NCBI RefSeq assembly: GCF_019510245.1
Contig: NZ_JAEKKT010000174.1
Location: 1-41,775, forward strand
Length of the DNA stretch: 41,775 nt
Source of the DNA: Streptomyces sp.
Lineage (GTDB): Bacteria; Actinomycetota; Actinomycetes; Streptomycetales; Streptomycetaceae
Direction: 5' to 3'
In this document: positions 1 to 6,985 of the stretch, one piece after another
Layout of the letters: every line of letters starts with the position of its first letter
Numbering within the stretch: position 1 is the stretch's first letter
Position numbers and translations under genes: made by a program
The notes under the pieces: generated by a model
What the model was told of the DNA's origin: nothing
Database searches by the model: none
What the model saw: only the letters and a program-made list of their open reading frames with translations

Positions 1-1134
1 AACCGCATCCGCAGCCGCGACCACAGCCTCCACACCCGCCACACCACCCCGCAACGACCCCAAACCCACCCTCGCCCTCCCCACCTCCGACCGCGCCCAC
101 TCCCGCGCCGCACCCCCCTCCACACCACCCACCACCCCCGCAAACCCAGCCCCCAGCAAAAACCCCGCCTCACTCTCCCCCTCCGGCCTCCCCGACACAT
201 CCTCAGACACCTTCGCCTCCACCACACCCGACACCCCCCACCCCACACCCCCCCACACCGGAGACACCCCCGACCCCACACCCCCCACACCCTCCACACC
301 ACCAGCCACACCCTCCCCCACACCCACACCCTCCACCTCACCCCGCACACCACCCACACCCTCCACCTCACCCCGCACACCACGCCCACCACCCAACACC
401 CCCACCCCAACCCCCCTCACCCCACCCGCCACCACACCACTCACCACACCCGACCACAACTCCGAAACCAGCATCCCCCCATCCACACCCCTCCGCGGCC
501 CCTCCACCACCTGCGACAACTGAACCAGCAAATCCAACCCCACATTCAACCCCCCACCCACCACCCCCAACTCCACCGCATCCACCACCACCGAACCCAC
601 CAACCGCCGCAACACCCCCACCACCCCCTCCACCCCCAACGCCACCTCCCCCGCACGACCCGCACCCACCCCCACCATCCGCGACGACAACACCAACCGA
701 AACCTCCGCACCAACGCCTCACCCGCCACCAAAAAAGCCTCAACCAACTCCGGCGCCACCAACAACACCTGCGCCACCTCCACCGCCACCACCCCCACCA
801 TCCCCACCATCATCCGCTTACCAAACTGAACCCCCACCGCCACCTCACGCAACAACTCCCCCAACCCCACACACGACGCACCCAACCCAGGAACACTCCG
901 CTCCAACCCACCCAAAAACCCATCCATCACCTCCCCCGCCACCCCCACCACACTCCCCCGCACCCGCCCACGCACACCCCCCACCACACCCCCCACCCCA
1001 CCCAACCGCTCCCCCGACCGCACATGCACCCCACCCAACGCAAACAACCGCGACTCACTCGCCGGACTCCAACTCCCACCCAACACCCGCTCAGCAACCC
1101 ACGCAAAACCCTCCGGCACCACAAGATCACGCAC
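1..1134 (-). CDS. N-terminal part of a giant WXG100-like/PPE-like polymorphic toxin-type protein (3' end outside window)
   Basis: The minus-strand frame is open from the window edge to the proposed start, 378 codons. It begins with residues like VRDLVVPEGFAWVAERVLGG, then SRLFALG, a VPGLGASC segment, a hydrophobic stretch (about residues 125-150), and a GLNVGLDLLVQLSQVVEG block. From memory this order matches the WXG100-like N-terminal domain heading very large Streptomyces proteins, often 'lonely Cys' or toxin-tipped and thought to be type VII-type exports. After about residue 200 it becomes a Gly/Val/Glu-rich low-complexity region. Codon use is extreme: GTG, GGG, GGT, TTG, GCG and TCG, with almost no C. 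The GTG at 1134-1132 is preferred because it puts PEGFAW near the N terminus and has a G-run upstream; GTG at 1143 is possible. The toxin end lies outside the window, so its activity is unknown. Confidence 0.75.
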   Translation of the reverse strand, partial: MRDLVVPEGFAWVAERVLGGSWSPASESRLFALGGVHVRSGERLGGVGGVVGGVRGRVRGSVVGVAGEVMDGFLGGLERSVPGLGASCVGLGELLREVAVGVQFGKRMMVGMVGVVAVEVAQVLLVAPELVEAFLVAGEALVRRFRLVLSSRMVGVGAGRAGEVALGVEGVVGVLRRLVGSVVVDAVELGVVGGGLNVGLDLLVQLSQVVEGPRRGVDGGMLVSELWSGVVSGVVAGGVRGVGVGVLGGGRGVRGEVEGVGGVRGEVEGVGVGEGVAGGVEGVGGVGSGVSPVWGGVGWGVSGVVEAKVSEDVSGRPEGESEAGFLLGAGFAGVVGGVEGGAAREWARSEVGRARVGLGSLRGGVAGVEAVVAAADAV

Positions 1135-1415
1135 ACCAACCACCCCCCCACACCAACCTACTCACGACACACCACGCCCACTCCCATCACTCAGCCGCGC
1201 CAGCTCTCCACCCCCCAACATAAAAACCACACCCCCACCAACCCCCCCCCACCCCCACACCGGGCACAACAAGACCCCACCCCGTACCCCTCCATACCCC
1301 CACCCCACCCCACAACCCCTAAACCAGACACCTTCACCAGCCCCCACGGCTGGGGCCCACCAAACCAACACCGCCACCCAGCCGAAACCCAGCACAAACC
1401 CCAAACAGCCACAAT
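1135..1415 (-). other. G+T-skewed upstream region of the giant gene
   Basis: The same strand skew (C/A on plus, G/T on minus) continues about 280 bases upstream of the proposed start and ends sharply near 1415, where ordinary AT-richer intergenic sequence begins. An in-frame TGA at 1164-1162 separates it from the main frame. Open frames here (for example 1404 to 1162) may be by-products of the skew, because a strand poor in A and C makes few stop codons. It could be a small skewed gene or a transcribed leader; I cannot tell. Confidence 0.4.
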
Positions 1416-1572
1416 ATGAATGAATCCGCTAAATCAAACATCAGAGATCATTCTCTTTTCCGAACCTCGTGTTCGGATTCCGCCGGTCACGGAAGTCTCG
1501 GTCCGTTGCTGACCGAGTTGTCATGGGAGTGGAGGCTGTGTCAAATAAACGGCTGATCGTGGTTGTTGTTGG
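1416..1572. other. Intergenic, AT-richer; possible IS end
   Basis: This is the boundary between the skewed block and transposon debris. The sequence at about 1533-1556, containing TGTGTCAAATAAACGG, lies just beyond the truncated IS256-type coding remnant and looks like an IS terminal sequence, but no partner inverted repeat was found. It may also carry the promoter of the giant gene. Confidence 0.3.
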
Positions 1573-1788
1573 CTATTCGTAGACGGTCAGCGGCAGAACC
1601 ATCTCGTCGACGCCGGCCAGTCTCCGCTGCCGTTTCTTGACGATCTCTGACTCGAACGTCCCCGGGGCGTCACGCGAAACCTTGACCTCGATTGGTCCGA
1701 CGTCGGTCAACGCCGTGTTGGCCCGGCCCCCGTTGGGGGGGTTGCCACTGCCCCAGCCGACCGCATCGTGCTTCTCCAGGTCCCGCAC
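1573..1788 (-). pseudogene. IS256-family transposase N-terminal fragment
   Basis: The 71-residue frame reads DLEKHDAVGWGSGNPPNGG, then a TDVGPIEVKVSRD stretch, then GTFESEIVKKRQRRLAGVDE. This is the conserved N-terminal region of IS256/Mutator-type transposases (KHD..G.GSGN.RNG, then VPRDR.GTFEP.IVKKRQRRL.GVDE.V). A stop follows right after MVLPLTVYE, so the DDE catalytic domain is missing. The 5' end runs into a plus-strand IS110 remnant. It is a dead fragment marking past insertion or deletion. Confidence 0.85.
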
Positions 1789-1965
1789 GGAACCGTGCTC
1801 GTGTGGTCGATCATCCGGCTTCGATTGGTGCCCTGCCGCTGGCTGTCTCGAGGGACATGCTGCCAGGTCGTCTACTTACTTGCCTTGACGATACGGCGGA
1901 ACTCCGACCTCTACACCGGGCGAGGCCAAGACGGACGCAAGGGACGCGTTCAGAGCTGGAGGTGA
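1768..1965 (+). pseudogene. IS110-family transposase fragment, frameshifted
   Basis: Joining plus-strand frames gives VVDHPASIGALPLAVSRDM, then CQVVYLLALTIRRNSDLY, then GEAKTDARDAF. This corresponds to the IS110-type RuvC-like domain (VVDQPASIGALPLAVARD..., YLPGL.MRRIADLY.GEAKTDARDA). At least two frame changes are needed, near 1845-1870 and 1915-1920. The start and the whole C-terminal Tnp20 domain are gone. It abuts, and slightly overlaps, the IS256 fragment on the other strand. Confidence 0.8.
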
Positions 1966-2369
1966 TCGCGAGGGCTTGGCGAGTCGATCCGCTGGGTGGT
2001 GTGCTTGACGCGGTCGCGAAGGAAGGCGACAAACCGTCCGGTCGCCGGGGGCCGTGCGGCCGTCGGCGCCGAGCACCGGGTTCCCCGCGAGACACTTGGT
2101 GCCGGGCACCTATGGCTGCCGACCCGTGTGCAGGCTCTTCACGAACAGAGTGGTGGACGCGGCCAGCGGGCAGCCGTCCGGGGACCCCGTGACTCCGTGC
2201 ACCACGCAACGGCCGTCGGCACTCAGGCTCGCGCTCAGCGGCGTCGTGGCCAGTTGTGTCCCGCCGGCCTCACGACTCGCCCGCCGGACGGCGGCGCGGT
2301 CAGCCAGACCACGACGGCCAGCACAGGCCCCCTAGTGAATATCGGACTATGTACAACCAGATTGCAAGG
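1966..2369. other. Unassigned stretch downstream of the TetR gene
   Basis: About 400 bases with no convincing gene. Minus-strand pieces such as VLAVVVWLTAPPSGG (frame one) and SADGRCVVHGVTGS (frame two) could be the decayed N terminus of a small secreted protein, but they need frameshifts and I recognise no family. It is probably degraded DNA continuing the transposon debris. Confidence 0.35.
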
Positions 2370-2969
2370 TCACGCGTCCGCGAGGAGCTCCGCCGCCAGG
2401 AAGTCCCGCACGTGGCCGAGAACCTGTGCCCGGTCCGTTCCGCGCAGGCCGATCGCCACGTGGATGGAGAACCCGTCGAGCAGGGCGCGCAGCCGGGCGG
2501 CGCACCGGTCGGGGTCGACGGGGCGGAACTCGCCGCGCGAGATGCCCTCGGCGACCAGCGCCACCAGGTCGCGGTGCCAGGCGCCCTCGATGGCGGCCTG
2601 CCGGTCGCGGGCCGCCTCGTCGGCGTTCTGCGAGCGGTTCCAGACCTCCAGCCAGAGCGTCCAGTGCGGGTCCCGGTGCCCGTCGGGGACGTACAGGTCG
2701 ACGTAGGCGTCGAGGCGTTCGCGGGCGGTGCCGCGCCGGGTCAGCACCCGGCCGCGCTCGGCGCCGAGCCGGCCCTCGCTCCACTCCAGGGTCTGGAGCA
2801 GGAGTTCGTCCTTGGAGCGGAAGTAGTAGAGGAGATGACCGCTGCTCATGCCGACCTCACGGCCGAGCGCGGCCATGGTGAGCTTCTCCAGACCCCGTCC
2901 GGCGATCATCGTCATGGCGGCGGCGAGCACGTCCTCGCGGGGCGGGGCGTTCCTGCGCGCACCGGCCAT
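2370..2969 (-). CDS. TetR-family transcriptional regulator, last gene of the agmatine/urease-like operon
   Basis: A 199-residue protein with an N-terminal TetR helix-turn-helix at about residues 10-55. The DNA-binding part reads LEKLTMAALGREVGMSSG followed by HLLYYFRSKDELL, the classic recognition-helix signature. The C-terminal half, with WLEVWNRSQ and LLDGFSIHVAIGL segments, is an AcrR/BetI-like ligand and dimerisation domain. It starts 14 bases after the agmatine deiminase stop and is the distal gene of the ureAB-ureC-aguA unit, so it probably autoregulates the operon through palindromes near 6491 and 6561. The effector is unknown; agmatine, a carbamoyl-polyamine or another polyamine is a reasonable inference. 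Confidence 0.9.
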   Translation of the reverse strand: MAGARRNAPPREDVLAAAMTMIAGRGLEKLTMAALGREVGMSSGHLLYYFRSKDELLLQTLEWSEGRLGAERGRVLTRRGTARERLDAYVDLYVPDGHRDPHWTLWLEVWNRSQNADEAARDRQAAIEGAWHRDLVALVAEGISRGEFRPVDPDRCAARLRALLDGFSIHVAIGLRGTDRAQVLGHVRDFLAAELLADA

Positions 2970-2983
2970 GTTCCGCTCCGCTC

Positions 2984-4018
2984 CTAGATCCTCGGCTGCT
3001 GCTGGGTGATGCAATGAATACCGCCACCACCCGCGAAGATCGTACGGGCGTCCACCAGCGTGACGGTCCGGTCGGGGAAGAGGCGGCCGAAGATCCCGGC
3101 GGCGATCTCGTCGCGCGGGTCGTCGAAGCCGCACAGGACGACCCCGCCGTTGCAGAGGTAGTGGTTGATGTAGGAGTAGTCGGCCCAGTGGCCGTCGGCC
3201 TCCAGGACGGTCGGGGCCGGCACCTCGACGACCTCCAGCCTCCGGCCGCGGGCGTCGGTCTGGGACCGCAGCAGGCCGATCACCTCCCGGCTCACCTCGT
3301 GGTCGGGGTGCGCGGGGTCGGGCTGGGAGTGCGCGACCACGACTCCCGGGCGGGCGAAGGCGGCGACGATGTCGACATGCCCGAGGGTGCCGAAGCCGTA
3401 CGGGGGATAGTCGCCGGTGAGGCCGCGGGGCAGCCATATCGCCTTGCGGGTGCCGAGCATCCCGTGGATCTCGGCCTCGACCTCCGCCTTCGTCCAGCCC
3501 GGGTTGCGCTCGCGGCCCAGCTGCACGGTCTCGGTCAGCAGGACGGTCCCCTCGCCGTCGACGTGGATCGCACCGCCCTCGTTGACCAGCTGCGAGGCGT
3601 ACGTCCGGGCGCCCGCGAGGTCCGCGACATACGCGGCGATCTTCGCGTCGTGCTCCCAGCGGGCCCAGTGCTGGGCGCCCCACCCGTTGAACGTCCAGTC
3701 CACGGCGGCCAGTTCACGTCCGTCGGTGAGGAAGGTGGGGCCGATGTCCCGCATCCAGGCGTCGTCGAGGTCCCGCTCGACGGTGTCGACGCCGGGGCCG
3801 AGCAGCGTCTGTGCCGCCGCCGACTGGCCGGGGCCGCACACCACGGTCACCGGTTCGAAGCGCAGGACGGCGCGGGCCACCGACGCCCAGGCCGTCCGGG
3901 CGGCGATGAGGTCGTCGGCGTCGTCAAAGGTGGGGTTGGGGCCCGGCCACGCCATCCAGGTGCGCTCGTGCGGGGTCCACTCGGCGGGCATCCGGAAGCC
4001 GTCGGCGGCAGCAGACAT
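2984..4018 (-). CDS. aguA: Agmatine deiminase (agmatine iminohydrolase)
   Basis: A 344-residue enzyme of the peptidyl-arginine-deiminase superfamily, normal length for the family. It converts agmatine to N-carbamoylputrescine and ammonia in the cytoplasm. Diagnostic segments are MPAEWTPHERTWMAWPG at the N terminus, DAWMRDIGPTFL, NEGGAIHVDGEGTVL, GHVDIVAAF (catalytic His/Asp region), and a C-terminal GGGGIHCITQQQPR that holds the nucleophilic Cys at about residue 336. It starts 25 bases after the urease-like alpha gene and ends 14 bases before the TetR gene, so the four genes appear co-transcribed. The usual partner, the nitrilase-like AguB, is not in the operon. Confidence 0.93.
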   Translation of the reverse strand: MSAAADGFRMPAEWTPHERTWMAWPGPNPTFDDADDLIAARTAWASVARAVLRFEPVTVVCGPGQSAAAQTLLGPGVDTVERDLDDAWMRDIGPTFLTDGRELAAVDWTFNGWGAQHWARWEHDAKIAAYVADLAGARTYASQLVNEGGAIHVDGEGTVLLTETVQLGRERNPGWTKAEVEAEIHGMLGTRKAIWLPRGLTGDYPPYGFGTLGHVDIVAAFARPGVVVAHSQPDPAHPDHEVSREVIGLLRSQTDARGRRLEVVEVPAPTVLEADGHWADYSYINHYLCNGGVVLCGFDDPRDEIAAGIFGRLFPDRTVTLVDARTIFAGGGGIHCITQQQPRI

Positions 4019-4043
4019 GAGTGATCCTTACAGGCTGTGACGT

Positions 4044-5756
4044 TCAGAGGAAGTACAGGCGGTTGAGGGAGACGGAGTCGGCCGGCTCCGAGCGCAGCGG
4101 TTCGCCGTCGAGGGTGACCAGGCCGGTGCGCTGGTCGACGTCGACCGCTCCGGTACGGGAGTTGCGCCGCAGGTCGGCCGGGCCGATGCCGCGGGTGCCG
4201 CGGACGGCGACCCGGCGGCGCCGGGTGGGCATGGTGTCGTGGCCCTGGTCGAGGGCCGCCTGGGCCACGAACGCGACGGAGAGGTCGGCGGGGGTGGCGC
4301 CGTGCGCCCCGAACTGGGGGCCCAGCACGAGGGGTTCGCAGGTGTCGGTGGCCGCGTTCGGGTCGCCGGTGACGCCGAACGCCGGGAAGCCGGCCTTCAG
4401 CACCAGCTGCGGCTTGGCCCCGAAGTACTCCGGCGCCCACAGCACGATGTCGGCGAGCTTGCCGACCTCGATCGAGCCGACCTCGTGCGAGAGCCCGTGT
4501 GCGATGGCCGGGTTGATGGTCAGCTTGGCCAGGTACCGGAGCACGCGCTCGTTGTCGTGGCCGTCGTCCGGGGCGCCGAGCTCGGCCTTCATCTTGCCGG
4601 CCATGGCGAAGGTGCGGCGGACGGTCTCCCCGGCCCGGCCCATGCCCTGCGCGTCGGACGAGGTGATGCCGATCGCGCCCAGGTCGTGCAGCACGTCCTC
4701 GGCGCCCATGGTCCCGGCCCGGATGCGGTCGCGGGCCATGGCGGCGTCGCCTGGCAGGTCGGTCTTGAGGTCGTGGACGGAGACGATCATCCCGTAGTGC
4801 TCGGCGACCGCGTCCCGGCCGAAGGGCAGGGTGGGGTTGGTGGAGGAGCCGATGACGTTGGGGACGCCGGCCATCTTCAGGACGTTGGGCACGTGCCCGC
4901 CGCCGCAGCCCTCGATGTGGAAGGCGTGGATGGTGCGGCCCTCAAGGACCCGGAGGGTGTCCTCGACCGAGAGGCACTCGTTCAGCCCGTCGCTGTGCAG
5001 GGCGACCTGGACGTCGTGTTCTTCGGCGACCCGCAGCGCCGTGTCCAGGGCCCGGGTGTGGGCGCCCATGTCCTCGTGCACCTTGAAGCCGCAGGCGCCG
5101 CCCTCGGCGAGGGCCTCGATTAGCGGGGCCGGGTGCGAGGACGAGCCACGCCCGAGGAAGCCGATGTTGACCGGCCAGGCGTCGAAGGCGCCGAACGCGT
5201 GCTTCAGCGCCCAGGGCGAGTTGACGCCGACGCCCCACACCGGCCCGAACTCCTGCCCGATGATCGTGGTCACACCGGAGGCCAGCGAGGCCTCCATGAT
5301 GCGCGGCGACAACAGGTGGACGTGTGTGTCGACGGCCCCTGCGGTGGCGATGAGCCCCTCGCCGGACACGATCGAGGTGCCGGTGCCGACGACGACGTCC
5401 ACCCCGTCGAGGGTGTCGGGGTTCCCGGCCCGCCCGATCGAGCAGATCCGCCCCTCGCGGATGCCGATGGAGACCTTCCGGATGCCCAGCACGGCGTCGA
5501 TGACGACGACGTTGCTGATCACGACGTCACAGGTCTCCCGCACGGCGGCGGCCTTCAGGTGCAGCCCGTCCCTGGCCGTCTTGCCGAAACCGGCCAGGAA
5601 CTCGTCCCCGTAGCGCTGGGAGTCGTCCTCGACGCGGATCACGAGTCCCGAGTCCCCGAGGCGGACGCGGTCGCCGGCGCGGGGGCCGTGGGTGGCCGCG
5701 TACTCGTGCGGGGTGAGGCGGCGCGCCTCGGCGGGATGCCCTCCGGGACGGCTCAT
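4044..5756 (-). CDS. ureC: Urease-like alpha subunit (UreC family), non-canonical
   Basis: A 570-residue amidohydrolase of urease-alpha length. Metal-site residues are present: DTHVH (His145, His147), FKVHED (carbamylatable Lys225, His227), HSDGLNE (His254), GCGGGHVPN (His288) and TSSDAQGMG (Asp368). The flap keeps the catalytic His328 and Arg344, but the residue equivalent to urease Cys319 is Val327 in MIVSVHDLK, and the next His is Asp. The Ala after the active-site Asp is Gly, and the region after GVTTIIG is remodelled (QEFGPVWGVGVNS). Its ATG overlaps the stop of the gamma/beta gene as ATGA, indicating translational coupling. No ureD, ureE, ureF or ureG lies in the window. It may be a second urease matured from another locus, or an amidohydrolase for a ureido compound. 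Confidence 0.9.
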   Translation of the reverse strand: MSRPGGHPAEARRLTPHEYAATHGPRAGDRVRLGDSGLVIRVEDDSQRYGDEFLAGFGKTARDGLHLKAAAVRETCDVVISNVVVIDAVLGIRKVSIGIREGRICSIGRAGNPDTLDGVDVVVGTGTSIVSGEGLIATAGAVDTHVHLLSPRIMEASLASGVTTIIGQEFGPVWGVGVNSPWALKHAFGAFDAWPVNIGFLGRGSSSHPAPLIEALAEGGACGFKVHEDMGAHTRALDTALRVAEEHDVQVALHSDGLNECLSVEDTLRVLEGRTIHAFHIEGCGGGHVPNVLKMAGVPNVIGSSTNPTLPFGRDAVAEHYGMIVSVHDLKTDLPGDAAMARDRIRAGTMGAEDVLHDLGAIGITSSDAQGMGRAGETVRRTFAMAGKMKAELGAPDDGHDNERVLRYLAKLTINPAIAHGLSHEVGSIEVGKLADIVLWAPEYFGAKPQLVLKAGFPAFGVTGDPNAATDTCEPLVLGPQFGAHGATPADLSVAFVAQAALDQGHDTMPTRRRRVAVRGTRGIGPADLRRNSRTGAVDVDQRTGLVTLDGEPLRSEPADSVSLNRLYFL

Positions 5757-6454
5757 CGCCCGGCCCCCTCTGCCTCTCGTACACCCAGGTACCCGCAGGC
5801 GGCGGCGCGGCGCAGCGCCTCCTCGCGGGCGCCGGGCGCGTCCAGCGGCCCGTCGACGAGCCCGGCGAAGCCGATGGCGACCCGGGAGCCGCCGATCGGC
5901 ACGAGACCGACCTCCAGCGACTCACCCGGCCCGAACCGCACGGACGACCCGGCCGGCACGGCGAGCCGCAGCCCGTAGGCGGCGGCGCGGTCGAAGTCGA
6001 GGCGAGGGTTGGCCTCGAAGAAGTGGAAGTGCGAGGTGACGGAGACGGGGACGGCGGCGGTGTTGGTGACGGTCAGCCGGACGACCGCCTCCGGATCGGC
6101 GTGCTCGGGTCCCGGCAACAGCGCGCCCGGACCCTCCTCCCCCAGTCCCCCGCCCCCGATCGGGTCGGTGACGACCGCGAGCCTCGACCCGTCGTCGAAG
6201 ACGGCCTCGACGTGCACCTCGGTGACGATGCCGGCGACACCGGGCAGCACGTCGGCCGACCCCAGGACGGAGCGGGCCGCCTCGATCGCCTCGGCGAGCC
6301 GCCGGCCGTCCCGGGCGGCCTCGCAGACGGTGTCCGCGATCAGCGCGGTGGCCTCCGGCACGTTGAGCCTGAGGCCCCGCGCGCGGCGGGCCCGCGCCAG
6401 CTCGGCGGCTCCGAAGAGCAGCAGCCGGTCACGTTCCGTGGGGGTCAGGCGCAC
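5753..6454 (-). CDS. ureAB: Fused urease gamma-beta subunit (UreAB-like)
   Basis: A 233-residue protein. Residues 1-100 are a urease gamma domain (MRLTPTERDRLLLFGAAELA, then LNVPEATALIADTVCEAARDG) and about 105-230 a urease beta domain (VTSHFHFFEANPRLDFDRAA, then PAGSSVRFGPGESLEVGLVP). Gamma-beta fusions are known in Helicobacter and some actinobacterial ureases. The GTG at 6454 is chosen because AAGGAGG lies eight bases before it; GTG at 6463 would begin inside that ribosome site. The ATGA junction couples it to the alpha gene. The linker between domains is Gly/Pro-rich. It should assemble with the downstream alpha subunit. Confidence 0.9.
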   Translation of the reverse strand: MRLTPTERDRLLLFGAAELARARRARGLRLNVPEATALIADTVCEAARDGRRLAEAIEAARSVLGSADVLPGVAGIVTEVHVEAVFDDGSRLAVVTDPIGGGGLGEEGPGALLPGPEHADPEAVVRLTVTNTAAVPVSVTSHFHFFEANPRLDFDRAAAYGLRLAVPAGSSVRFGPGESLEVGLVPIGGSRVAIGFAGLVDGPLDAPGAREEALRRAAACGYLGVREAEGAGR

Positions 6455-6490
6455 GCCCGCCACCTCCTTGGCTTCGTCCTACCTCGCTCG

Positions 6491-6511
6491 ATTTAGAACA
6501 ACACTCTAAAT
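6491..6511. promoter_or_regulatory. Probable TetR operator, copy 1
   Basis: A perfect 7-base inverted repeat, ATTTAGA-acaacac-TCTAAAT, sits 37 bases upstream of the ureAB start, where a promoter would be expected. Its size and symmetry suit a TetR dimer, and the operon encodes one TetR regulator. The assignment is inference. Confidence 0.6.
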
Positions 6512-6560
6512 GACCGACTACAAGAAGAGAACCACTGCAGTCCACCTAGAGGCTCAACCG

Positions 6561-6579
6561 CATTGAACGTCGCTCTAAC
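6561..6579. promoter_or_regulatory. Probable TetR operator, copy 2 (degenerate)
   Basis: CATTGAACGTCGCTCTAAC aligns without gaps to TTTAGAACAACACTCTAAA of copy 1, sharing the GAAC and CTCTAA half-sites, 69 bases further upstream. The shared half-sites and whole-helical-turn spacing suggest a second repressor site. Confidence 0.45.
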
Positions 6580-6599
6580 GTCCAGGCAGCACCCAAAGG

Positions 6600-6985
6600 G
6601 GACCATTCGGGGTCTTCGCCTACGCCCCGCACTTCACGACATCCGCGCTGCCGGAACCGGGCGGCTTCTGGCCGATCTGGTGCCTGGCGGCGGGCCTGCC
6701 CGGTCCGGTCGCCTCCATCACCCTCCTCGGCGACGACATCCGCTACCTGCCCCCCGGCCCGCCGCACCTCCCGCCGGGTCCTGCACGCGACCGGGACCTG
6801 GCTAGGCCTGATCCTGGGCCTGCCGGTGCCGCAGCTCTTCGGCACGTTCACCGCGTACGCGGCGAGGGCGGCGGACTAGGCGGGCCCGCTGGTCTCGGCC
6901 TCCCCTGCCTGGTACCCGGTCCCGTTCCTGCTCTCCGCCTCCGCGGGCTCGGTCGGCGACGCGGGCCTGATGCTCTTCGCTCGCG
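6600..6985 (+). pseudogene. NCS1-family (purine/cytosine-type) permease remnant
   Basis: The plus strand encodes VFAYAPHFTTSALPEPGGFW and then a PIWCLAAGLPGPVASITLLG segment. After a frame change near 6760 it encodes WLGLILGLPVPQLFGTFTAY and, beyond an in-frame TAG at 6877-6879, SASPAWYPVPFLLSASAGSV with GDAGLMLF. These hydrophobic segments resemble the middle of NCS1 cytosine/purine/allantoin permeases. Both ends are missing; the 3' side meets the TnpB-like remnant near 6985. It is non-functional. A former nucleobase or allantoin transporter beside a urease-like operon may be a relic of a nitrogen-scavenging cluster. Confidence 0.65.

Noticed and set aside
546..1151. Short minus-strand frames (546-743 and 927-1151) inside the skewed block, very rich in Trp, Gly and Arg
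   Set aside because: They are in a different frame from the continuous 378-codon frame that matches the WXG100-like domain; the low-A, low-C strand simply produces few stops.
1..1415. Simple-sequence or satellite repeat array
   Set aside because: The C/A-rich plus strand looks repetitive by eye, but apart from one duplicated CCCTCCACCTCACCCCGCACACCA segment near 308-384 there is no fixed unit, and the minus strand holds a long open frame.
1024..1419. Plus-strand 131-codon frame rich in Pro, Thr and His
   Set aside because: It is antisense to the skewed region; its composition is a direct reflection of C/A-rich sequence and it shows no domain-like pattern.
2372..2984. Long minus-strand frame continuing the TetR frame to 3683
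   Set aside because: The upstream part overlaps agmatine deiminase in another frame and lacks family similarity; the TetR domain begins at 2969.
6546..6851. Minus-strand 101-codon frame
   Set aside because: It is antisense to the NCS1-like remnant and Arg-rich, as expected for a shadow.
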